A stretch of DNA of 64,000 bases from Galbibacter orientalis DSM 19592 (GTDB taxonomy: Bacteria; Bacteroidota; Bacteroidia; Flavobacteriales; Flavobacteriaceae), in contig NZ_JH651379.1 of assembly GCF_000260115.1 (NCBI RefSeq), positions 1,740,501 through 1,804,500 of the forward strand. The letters run 5' to 3'. Below, piece after piece: positions 56,084 to 63,130 of the stretch (positions within the stretch are counted from its first letter, which is position 1; each line of letters begins with the position of its first letter). A program made the position numbers and the translations under genes. Under the pieces are notes generated by a model that made no database searches, was not told where the DNA came from, and saw only the letters and a program-made list of their open reading frames with translations.

Positions 56084-56554
56084 TTATTCTTCATTTGCGA
56101 CCCAAGTGTTGGTGGTAAAATCAAACGTAAGAGATAAGGTGTTTCCTACTGAATTATTAACCTTTTCCAATTTATCTACTACTGTATCTTGACCAGATAT
56201 TTTTGTGAGTTTTGTGCTAATTAAGCTTATATTATCGGAAATAGGAGTAATTTTTATTCCTACTACTTTGTATTCTTTTACCATTCTCGAATCAACAGTA
56301 ATGGTTTCATCACAACAATTTATACCAGAATAAGTTAATACTTCTTCCTGTAGCTGGTCTTTCTCATCTGTTGTAATAAAAGTAGCTTCAAATTCATAGG
56401 GTAAATCGGCGCCCGTAGATTCAACATTGAAGGCAAGTTCATAATCATCAAATTGAGATAAATCAACTTCCTTATTTTTATTGATACTATCATCAGAAGA
56501 ACATGAGATTGAAAAAAATAATATGGCTAGAACTAGTAGACTTTTAATTTTCAA
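56084..56554 (-). CDS. Small lipoprotein of unknown function
   Basis: 156 residues with a clear lipoprotein signal (LLVLAILFFSISC, then SSDDSINKNKE, an acidic surface-export-like stretch). The mature part is beta-rich (YELAFNVESTGADLPYEFEA, ETITVDSRMVKEYKVVGIKI, LSLTFDFTTNTWVANEE) and resembles small Ig-like outer-surface proteins. No family is recognised. The Ser/Asp residues right after the Cys fit the Bacteroidota lipoprotein export signal. Confidence 0.7.
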   Translation of the reverse strand: MKIKSLLVLAILFFSISCSSDDSINKNKEVDLSQFDDYELAFNVESTGADLPYEFEATFITTDEKDQLQEEVLTYSGINCCDETITVDSRMVKEYKVVGIKITPISDNISLISTKLTKISGQDTVVDKLEKVNNSVGNTLSLTFDFTTNTWVANEE

Positions 56555-56716
56555 ATTGATTGATTTTTAAATCCCTCGCGGATTTGTCCCGAGGTAGTTA
56601 ATTGAATACTAAATATCGGGATTTTTGAACGAATAGGGAAATAATGTACTATAAACTTTTATTTTTTTCTAAGCTTTTCCCACATTTATCTGTAAGAAAT
56701 ACTCCCGTTATATGGT

Positions 56717-57553
56717 TTATTTTATTATTTTCATTTGTTTTAATGCTGTATAAGTCACCTCTTTTCTAATGCTTGGAAACAGATCCATATTAAACTGTTG
56801 TTTAGGCGCTACATTTGTTGCAAAAAAATAGCTATTGTTTTGAACTTCCACATATCCAACAAACCAACCATTATTGTTTCCATTACTAATAGACCAGCCT
56901 GTTTTACCACTAATTTTATAGTGGTTGTTAGTCTCCATAACTATCATTTGTTTTATAATCGACTCTGTCCGCTTAGAAATAGGGAGTTTAGATTGATAAA
57001 GCCTTTTTAAAAAGTCTATTTGTTCAAACTGATTAATTCGCGATTCTCCTTCTAGCCAGAAAGAATCAATGTTTGTAGCATCAACTTTTATAGCTCCATA
57101 TTCAAATTTCTTTAGATACTCGGACATTCTTTTAGCCCCAATTTCTCTCGCTACTTCTTGATAGCAAGGTACACATGAATAATGAAAAGCCTCTTTGAAA
57201 ATTAAATCTTGCTCCCAGCTTTTAAGAAATCTTTCTTCTCCGTTCCATTCAAAAAGAGTACTATCATTTTCAACAACACCCGTTTCTATTGCTATGATTG
57301 AATTGGGGATTTTGAAGGTAGAAGCTGGTAATTTTCCTTTTTTTGCCCATTTAAAATTATTAGAATAATATTTGTCCTCCTTAAGATCGTAGATTACAAT
57401 AGAACCTTTAATAGCAGCCGAATCGATAATAGTTTGAAATTCTGGAATTATAACCTCACGTTCAGCAGAATTATTATTTGTATTAGAAGATTTCTTCTTA
57501 TCTGTACAAGAAAGAAAGAGGATGAACGCTGATAGAATATAAAGTAATTTCAT
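56717..57553 (-). CDS. Class D (OXA-like) beta-lactamase, lipoprotein
   Basis: 278 residues, lipoprotein signal ending LFLSC. Class D motifs are all present: Ser78-Thr-Phe-Lys81 (LPASTFKIPNS), Ser126-Cys-Val128 (YSCVP), Tyr152-Gly-Ala154 where most OXA enzymes have YGN, Trp166 (FWLEG), and Lys217-Thr-Gly219 (SGKTGWS). Lys81 would be the carboxylated general base. Reaction: hydrolysis of penicillins and possibly other beta-lactams at the periplasmic face. Membrane anchoring and the YGA variant are unusual for acquired OXA enzymes; this looks like a chromosomal flavobacterial type. A C-terminal SIRKEVTYTALKQM helix completes the fold. Confidence 0.88.
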   Translation of the reverse strand: MKLLYILSAFILFLSCTDKKKSSNTNNNSAEREVIIPEFQTIIDSAAIKGSIVIYDLKEDKYYSNNFKWAKKGKLPASTFKIPNSIIAIETGVVENDSTLFEWNGEERFLKSWEQDLIFKEAFHYSCVPCYQEVAREIGAKRMSEYLKKFEYGAIKVDATNIDSFWLEGESRINQFEQIDFLKRLYQSKLPISKRTESIIKQMIVMETNNHYKISGKTGWSISNGNNNGWFVGYVEVQNNSYFFATNVAPKQQFNMDLFPSIRKEVTYTALKQMKIIK

Positions 57554-57620
57554 TTTTTTATAATGGTGATAGGGTTGAAAAATACTGAACCTTAGTTACC
57601 TATTGCTTTACTCGATAATC

Positions 57621-57693
57621 GAAATTTGAATGTTCCAAAGTCTGTCCTGAGTTTACCGAAGTGCTTGCCCCGAGGTAGTTTACTTAATCATTC
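57621..57693 (+). repeat. Short dispersed repeat, second copy (GCTTGCCCCGAGGTAGT)
   Basis: In reverse complement it matches 35153-35190 (AAGTAAACT-CCTCGGGGCAAGC, followed by a TTGGA-CATTC-like word). A decayed relative sits at 56568-56600 (TCCCGAGGTAGTTAA). Confidence 0.7.
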
Positions 57694-57791
57694 CTTTTCA
57701 AAATTAATGAAGAAAAAGGTTTTATACTAGTTATTATAAATTCTTAATTAGCTTTTAGATTTGACGGTCAATTTATTTAAATTATTCCTTT

Positions 57792-59378
57792 TCAAAGTTT
57801 AATTATCCGATTTATATTTATTTGTTCTAAAAGTGTTTCATCGTGCGAGACAATAATCAATGTACCTTGATACTCATTAATTGCAGCTGTTAGAATTTCT
57901 ATATTTTGAAGATCAAGGTTATTCGTAGGCTCATCAAGGATAATTATATCGGGTGATCGATTGCTAATTGTCAAACAACAAATCATTAATCGCATTCTTT
58001 CTCCGCCACTTAAAGCGCTAATAGGTTTGTCCCATTCGTTTTTAGTAAATAAAAATCGGTTGAGTCTTATTTTTATCTCGTGTTCTTGTAAAGTAGACGA
58101 ATTGAATTGTTGAGATTGCTCGAAGACGTTCAATTTATTATCAAGCAAAGAATAATCTTGATCTATATAAACCGAACTATTTTCTGCTCTTTTGATGTTT
58201 CCTAATTGAGTTTCTAGCGTTCCTAAAATCAATTTGATTAGCGTTGTTTTTCCTGAGCCGTTTTTTCCTTTCAGAGCAATGCGTTCACCACTAATTATTT
58301 GGAAATTGAGATCTTTCTCCCAAAGCTTATTTGTATTGTATTTAAAATTGATATTAGTTGCTGTAAACAAAATTTTTCCTTTGTGTAAAGATGAATCTTC
58401 AAAGCCAAATTTCATTTTATCAATATCGGATAATGTTGAACGAAAGTTTTGCAATTCTTTAGAAATACCATCAACTTTTTCAGCATGAATTCCTTTCATT
58501 TTTGAGGTACTATTTTCAGCATTGTTTCGCAAAGTATTCATCATAATTCGGGAAACCCCAGATTTCTCCTGTTTGCCTTTTCCTCGCCTGTCTAACTTTT
58601 GTTGACGCTCCAATGTTTCTCTTTCCTTTTCTTTGGCTTTTTTTAATGCTTTTTCTTTACTCTGAATATTATTACTTAAAGCATTGTTTTCTATCTGTTT
58701 TTGCGCTGTATAAAATTCATAGTTTCCACCATATACTTTAATAGCATTTTTACTTAATTCGGCAACTTTATTTAAAAGGTTTAATAATTTTCTGTCATGG
58801 CTAACAATAACCAAAGTACTTTTTGTAGACTGAATAAAATTATATAAAAGTTGCCTCCCTGTAGCATCTAAATGATTGCTGGGCTCATCGAGTAAAATAA
58901 ATTTTGGTTGATGGATTAGAATACCTGCGAGAAAAACTTTTGTTTTTTGTCCGCCACTTAAAGATTTTATAGGTGATGATATGTTTAAATCACTGATATT
59001 CCAATATTTTAATGCTTCTTTGTAGCGGTCTTCAATTGTCCAATCATCATTCAATATGTTGAAATTTTCTTCAGAAGTATTTCCATTTAAAATTTCTCGA
59101 AAAGCATTTAATTTTTTATGAATCCGTAATGCTTCAGCAATTGTTAAATGATTGTATTGTCCAAAAATCTGAGGAATATAATAAGGCTCGGATTCTATTT
59201 GTAAATGTCCTTCTGCATATTGTAATTCTCCAGCAACTATTTTTAGTAATGTTGATTTTCCTGTTCCGTTGTTACCGATTAAAGCTATCTTTTCTTGGGC
59301 ATTTACTGTGAGATTAATTTCTGAAAACAGCAAATCTTTGTTGGGATGTGTATATGAAAGTTGTTGTATAGTCAACAT
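57792..59378 (-). CDS. ABC-F family ATPase
   Basis: 528 residues with two ABC domains and no membrane segment. Domain 1: Walker A LIGNNGTGKSTLLK, signature SLSGGQKTK, Walker B ILLDEPSNHLD. Linker about 230-310, basic and helical (ALKKAKEKERETLERQQKL, GKGKQEKSGVSRIMMN). Domain 2: LKGKNGSGKTTLIK, ALSGGERMR, IILDEPTNNLD. ABC-F proteins act on the ribosome, either as translation factors or by displacing antibiotics. The long basic linker and proximity to a beta-lactamase make ribosome protection plausible, but substrate specificity cannot be read. Confidence 0.92.
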   Translation of the reverse strand: MLTIQQLSYTHPNKDLLFSEINLTVNAQEKIALIGNNGTGKSTLLKIVAGELQYAEGHLQIESEPYYIPQIFGQYNHLTIAEALRIHKKLNAFREILNGNTSEENFNILNDDWTIEDRYKEALKYWNISDLNISSPIKSLSGGQKTKVFLAGILIHQPKFILLDEPSNHLDATGRQLLYNFIQSTKSTLVIVSHDRKLLNLLNKVAELSKNAIKVYGGNYEFYTAQKQIENNALSNNIQSKEKALKKAKEKERETLERQQKLDRRGKGKQEKSGVSRIMMNTLRNNAENSTSKMKGIHAEKVDGISKELQNFRSTLSDIDKMKFGFEDSSLHKGKILFTATNINFKYNTNKLWEKDLNFQIISGERIALKGKNGSGKTTLIKLILGTLETQLGNIKRAENSSVYIDQDYSLLDNKLNVFEQSQQFNSSTLQEHEIKIRLNRFLFTKNEWDKPISALSGGERMRLMICCLTISNRSPDIIILDEPTNNLDLQNIEILTAAINEYQGTLIIVSHDETLLEQININRIIKL

Positions 59379-59491
59379 AATTTCTTTCTTTAAAGATTAA
59401 ATAATGAAACAAACCGTATTGCAGCTTGTTTTCTTTAAATAGTTTGAAAGAAATTATTTTTCACATATTGTTTTTAATTAAGGCATCAAAT

Positions 59492-59845
59492 TTACAAATT
59501 ATTTTTTTTATAATGCCATTCTCTATCTATTGCAAAATTAAAAACCACAATGTGAGAGTCGTAAGTAGCACTCAGACAAATTGTATAATTAAATGTAGAT
59601 TCATTAGAAATGGAAAGTAGGAGTGTAGTATTGAATTCTCTAATTTTTGCACCTGGATTAGCAAATTCATTTGTAGGAATAAACTGAAAATCTGAATTTA
59701 AAAAGTTGTTTTCAACTTTTACGCTATCTGGACAATTGTTCTATTCAAAATATACAGTTTTGTATGAAATGTCTAAATTACTGATTAGTTGTATTAAACA
59801 TACTATAAGATTCAACTTGTCTAGAAAAGATAGAACTCCTAACAT
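59492..59845 (-). pseudogene. Likely pseudogene: 117-codon frame split by one internal TAG
   Basis: On the minus strand a frame opens at ATG 59845 (MLGVLSFLDKLNLIVCLIQL), meets TAG at 59741-59743, and continues in the same frame as NNCPDSVKVENNFLNSDFQ ... SATYDSHIVVFNFAIDREW to TAA at 59492. The second part reads like real beta-rich protein. Either a nonsense mutation broke a small gene, or a short ORF precedes an unrelated remnant. The rest of 59379-59904 has nothing else I can support. Confidence 0.35.
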
Positions 59846-59904
59846 TTATATAATTTATTAGATACTATGTTTATTAGTTCAACTAAATGAAATGTCAAAA
59901 AATA

Positions 59905-60213
59905 TCATTTTCTTTTTGGTAAAAATTCGTACTCATAAAATGTCTCTCGAACTGGTTTGAAAACTTCTATTTTTTTTGAAATTTTAGATTTAGAAACAAT
60001 TTCTTGAGCAAATTTTTCAAATTCTTCTTTTGATTCCCAAGTAGCATAATTAATTACAGTGCTTTTATCTTCATTGGTAATAATTTGAGAAGATATAAAA
60101 CCAGGGGAAGGACTTACCTCTGTTGCAAAAAAAATCTTAATTAGTGAAATTAGAAATTGAAAATCATCTTTCTGTATTTCGAAACGAACTAGAACGCAAT
60201 ATGTTTTTTTCAT
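59905..60213 (-). CDS. ABM-type (antibiotic biosynthesis monooxygenase-like) ferredoxin-fold protein
   Basis: 102 residues. The pattern CVLVRFEIQKDDFQFLISLI, PSPGFISSQIITNEDKSTVI, NYATWESKEEFEKFAQEIVS fits the dimeric alpha/beta barrel ABM fold, in which the W-x-S-x-E-x-F motif is typical. Members include haem-degrading or quinol monooxygenases and many uncharacterised proteins. No catalytic assignment is possible. It lies 13 nt downstream of a lipoprotein gene and may be co-transcribed. Confidence 0.7.
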   Translation of the reverse strand: MKKTYCVLVRFEIQKDDFQFLISLIKIFFATEVSPSPGFISSQIITNEDKSTVINYATWESKEEFEKFAQEIVSKSKISKKIEVFKPVRETFYEYEFLPKRK

Positions 60214-60226
60214 TGTAATTGCTTTC

Positions 60227-60970
60227 TTAGATGTTATTACTTTTTAATAGAAATCGAGATATTGCATTCTCTTTTATTAAGTCATTTGTATATTTTGTGA
60301 TTGAATCAGAAATTAATTCTGGAGATGCTAGTTGTAAAAATCTTAGTGTTTTGTCTTTTTGAGGAGTAACTAGTACTGTTTTTCCAAAATTCAAATCAAA
60401 AAGTTTTGTGTTTATAATTGCATATGCTGTATTATCTGCTGTTTTAAATGCCAAATAGTCAATTCTGTTATTTTTTGTTTTGAAAAATCCCTGTCCTAGA
60501 TAATCAGGATGATTTCTTGATAAAACAAGGCTCTGGTTGTTGTTGTTGATTGTGTCGGTTAAAACAATTATTTGAAAAAATATTTCATCTTTTTTGTTGT
60601 TTAATCTGTTTTTATTCAGTTCATTTTGCCCAATAAAAAAACTGTTCATTAAGAGTGTTTTGTCTTTTAATTTAAACACTCCCGATTTATTACCCAATCC
60701 TTTAAAGCTTTCCTCTCCTAATAAGCTGTACTTTGGAACTGGATAAGCTCCTAATTCAAATGGGCCGAAATCTCCAATTTCAATCAATTGCTTGTCATTT
60801 TCAAGCATTTCCATATCCCAAGTCATAGAGTCTTTAGTATTGTTTATATGTTTAAGCCTTTTAGTTTTAGACCATTTGTTATTGCTTTTTTCTACTGATT
60901 GGTTTTTAGAACAAGCTATAAGTAAAATTATAAATAGGGAGGTAATAATTCTATTTCGCATAGTTTTCAT
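60227..60970 (-). CDS. Lipoprotein of unknown function
   Basis: 247 residues with a lipoprotein signal (IITSLFIILLIAC, then SKNQSVEKS). The mature part is mixed alpha/beta: WDMEMLENDKQLIEIGDFGP, KGLGNKSGVFKLKDKTLLMN, DEIFFQIIVLTDTI and DYLAFKTADNTAYAIIN. No known family recognised. Adjacent to the ABM gene; upstream is a heptamer tandem repeat within 25 nt of its start, which may affect expression. Confidence 0.65.
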   Translation of the reverse strand: MKTMRNRIITSLFIILLIACSKNQSVEKSNNKWSKTKRLKHINNTKDSMTWDMEMLENDKQLIEIGDFGPFELGAYPVPKYSLLGEESFKGLGNKSGVFKLKDKTLLMNSFFIGQNELNKNRLNNKKDEIFFQIIVLTDTINNNNQSLVLSRNHPDYLGQGFFKTKNNRIDYLAFKTADNTAYAIINTKLFDLNFGKTVLVTPQKDKTLRFLQLASPELISDSITKYTNDLIKENAISRFLLKSNNI

Positions 60971-60993
60971 TTAAAAAGTAATTTTATTTTTTT

Positions 60994-61035
60994 GCCTAAA
61001 GCCTAAAGCCTAAAGCCTAAAGCCTAAAGCCTAAA
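60994..61035 (+). repeat. Heptanucleotide tandem repeat (GCCTAAA)6
   Basis: Six perfect copies of GCCTAAA followed by two partial units (GCCTACT, GCC). It lies between the DUF3037 gene and a lipoprotein start, in the upstream region of the latter. A copy number that is not a multiple of the helical turn could vary by slippage. Confidence 0.95.
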
Positions 61036-61052
61036 GCCTACTGCCTTCATGC

Positions 61053-61439
61053 CTACAACACATACTTCTCAAAAATATCTTGTAAAACTTCTTGAGGGTT
61101 GGCGTTACATAGTCCTGGATGTGGTTTGGAGCTTTGAATAATAGTACTTCTAGAAGCAACTAGCCAACGGAATCTATCGGATATTTCTAACTTTCCAATA
61201 GCACCCCCAGCAGGAGCCCCTTGACAAATAAGTTCCCACGATTTTAGATAATCTTCAAGGAAATTGACATCCAATTCTTCAGAAAAAGCCTTTAATTTAT
61301 TCGTGTCAATATGGTATTTTACTTGTAGGTATTTTTTACTTTTCGAAAAAAGTATGACCCCAACATTAAAGAATTCTTCCCGTTCTACTTTTGGAACAAC
61401 TCTAATAATTGCATATTCATATTTTACTCTATCTTGCAT
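61053..61439 (-). CDS. DUF3037 protein paired with HipA-like kinase
   Basis: 128 residues: YEYAIIRVVPKVEREEFFNV, GVILFSKSKKYLQVKYHIDT, RFRWLVASRSTIIQSSKPHP and a C-terminal helix. These match DUF3037, small proteins encoded next to HipA-like kinases in many bacteria. Its start lies inside the 3' end of the kinase gene (11-nt overlap), indicating translational coupling. A partner or antitoxin-like role is inferred, not shown. Confidence 0.82.
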   Translation of the reverse strand: MQDRVKYEYAIIRVVPKVEREEFFNVGVILFSKSKKYLQVKYHIDTNKLKAFSEELDVNFLEDYLKSWELICQGAPAGGAIGKLEISDRFRWLVASRSTIIQSSKPHPGLCNANPQEVLQDIFEKYVL

Positions 61440-62214
61440 CGTTCGCCTCGTTTACTAATGAATCAATTTTTGAAAGTTTAGTAGTTATAAATTTAATATA
61501 AGCTACTCTCATTTCGTTTGGAGTTAATGTATCAGACTCGCTTAACAACCAGTCTTCAGGAATTAGAGATACAATTTCTTTAATTTTTTCTTCGGTTAAT
61601 AGTTTTTTTATTTCTTCGGATGCTACTTCAAGCATAGTAGCACGCTCCAAAAGTACGTGGTCTTTTATAAGTGGGAAAGTTCTGGTAAGATGATTTTCCC
61701 ATTGTTGCCAATTATGATGAAAATAAAAACTGGCACCATGGTCTATAAGCCACAATTCTTTATTCCAATTTAATAGATTGGTGTTTTTATGAGTACGATC
61801 TATATTGCTAATAATACTGTCCAAAAGCACTATTTTAGAAACTGTCATTTCATCAGAAATAGGAACGAGGGGATCGTAAGTAATAGCGGTAGATAAAAAG
61901 TGAAGTCCCAAATTTAAACCAACACTATATTTTAGTAAGTCTTGAATCTCTTCATCGGGTTCGGTTTTACTAAACGAATCATCAAGATTCATAAAAACTA
62001 GTTCAGGGACTTTTAAGCCAATAGCACGTGCTATTTCTCCACCTAGCAATTCGGCAATGAGGGCTTTTTTTCCCTGCCCTGCGCCTCTAAATTTTAGTAC
62101 ATACAGGAAATCATCATCTGCTTTTACAATAGCAGGAAGCGATCCACCCTCTCGTAAGGGCTTTATGTATTGAAGTACATCTACAGTACGAATTTCAATT
62201 TTACTCATTTTCAA
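61429..62214 (-). CDS. HipA-like kinase (HipA_2 type)
   Basis: 261 residues, shorter than classical HipA (about 430). Kinase-like features are GSLPAIVKADDDFLYVLKFR (Lys-containing ATP-binding part), ALIAELLGGEIARAIGLKVP, VLLDSIISNIDRTHKNTNLL (catalytic Asp-x-x-x-x-Asn region) and LWLIDHGASFYFHHNW (DFG-like DHG). The N-terminal HipA-like subdomain is missing. The start MKMSKIEI has a second ATG at 62208. It is the first gene of a two-gene unit with DUF3037, overlapping by 11 nt, and is preceded by repeat block R6. A role in stress or defence is the family hint. Confidence 0.82.
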   Translation of the reverse strand: MKMSKIEIRTVDVLQYIKPLREGGSLPAIVKADDDFLYVLKFRGAGQGKKALIAELLGGEIARAIGLKVPELVFMNLDDSFSKTEPDEEIQDLLKYSVGLNLGLHFLSTAITYDPLVPISDEMTVSKIVLLDSIISNIDRTHKNTNLLNWNKELWLIDHGASFYFHHNWQQWENHLTRTFPLIKDHVLLERATMLEVASEEIKKLLTEEKIKEIVSLIPEDWLLSESDTLTPNEMRVAYIKFITTKLSKIDSLVNEANDAR

Positions 62215-62221
62215 ATTTACA

Positions 62222-63130
62222 TATTTGAGTCGGAAGTTTTGGAAGTTGAAAGTTGAAAGTTTGTAAAGTAAAAAAGTTATGTTGTTATGAAGTTACGATG
62301 TTACGTAAAAAAAACAGGGAAGGAGTTGGAAGGTTAAGATTTTAAGATTGAAGGATTGAAAGATTGAAAGATTGAAAAAGTCAGAAGTCGGAAGTCCGAA
62401 GTCGGGAGTTGGAAGTTGGAAGGAAGCAAGAATAAAGAGTATAGAATAGATTTTTGCATTCTTGACTCTTGATTCCTGACTCTTTGATTGAAAATGTACG
62501 CCTTGAACATTGAACACTGCATTCTGTCTTCCGACTCCCGACTTTCTTTCTCACATTTTCAAATCTTCAAATTAGCACAATCACAACTTTGCCTCTTTGC
62601 ACCTTTGAACCTTTGCCACTTTGAGTTAAAAAGTTATGTTGTTATGAAGTTACGATGTTACGTAAAAAGAACAGGGAAGGAGTTGGAAGGTTAAGATTTT
62701 AAGATTGAAATATTGAAGGATTGAAAGATTGAAAAAGTCAGAAGTCAGAAGTCCGAAGTCGGGAGTTGGAAGTTGGAAGGAAGCAAGAATAAAGAGAAGA
62801 GAATATAGATTTTTGCATTCTTGACTCTTGATTCCTGACTTTTTGATTGAAAATGTACGCCTTGAACATTGAACACTGCATTCTGTCTTCAGACTTCCGA
62901 CTTTTTTTCACAATCACAACTTTGCTTCTTTGCTTCTTTGCACCTTTGCACCTTTGCCACTTTGAGTTAAAAAGTTATGCTGTTATGAAGTTACGATGTT
63001 ACGTAAAAAAACTGCATACTGTAACTGTCAACTGAACACTCCCGTCTTCGGTCTTCCGGCTTCAGACTTTTTTACTCACAATCACAACTTTGCCCCTCTG
63101 AATCTTTGAACCTTTTAAAGAAAAAACTGC
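62222..63130 (+). repeat. Mosaic intergenic repeat blocks R6 and R7 (tandem, period 357 bp)
   Basis: The segment from TTACGTAAAA at 62301 is repeated from 62658, an offset of 357 bp, with near-identical order: AACAGGGAAGGAGTTGGAAG, GATTGAAAGATTG, GAAGTCCGAAGTCGGGAG, GCATTCTTGACTCTTGATTC, GAAAATGTACGCCTTGAACA, GAACACTGCATTCTGTCTTC, the CTTTGCACC series and GAAGTTACGATGTTACG. A third partial round ends at the stop of rlmF. Apparent open frames within it (for example ALNIEHCILSSD) are repeat artefacts. Confidence 0.92.

Noticed and set aside
59426-59620. Plus-strand 64-codon frame after the ABC-F gene
   Set aside because: It is antisense to the more protein-like split frame at 59492-59845 and has an AT-driven composition.
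60994-61035. Telomere-like CCTAAA repeat
   Set aside because: A bacterial chromosome with genes on both sides; six copies only. A simple slippage-generated tract is enough.
62293-63035. Several short open frames on both strands encoding similar peptides in the last repeat block
   Set aside because: They are translations of the repeat words themselves, occur in multiple frames and lack any protein-like composition.
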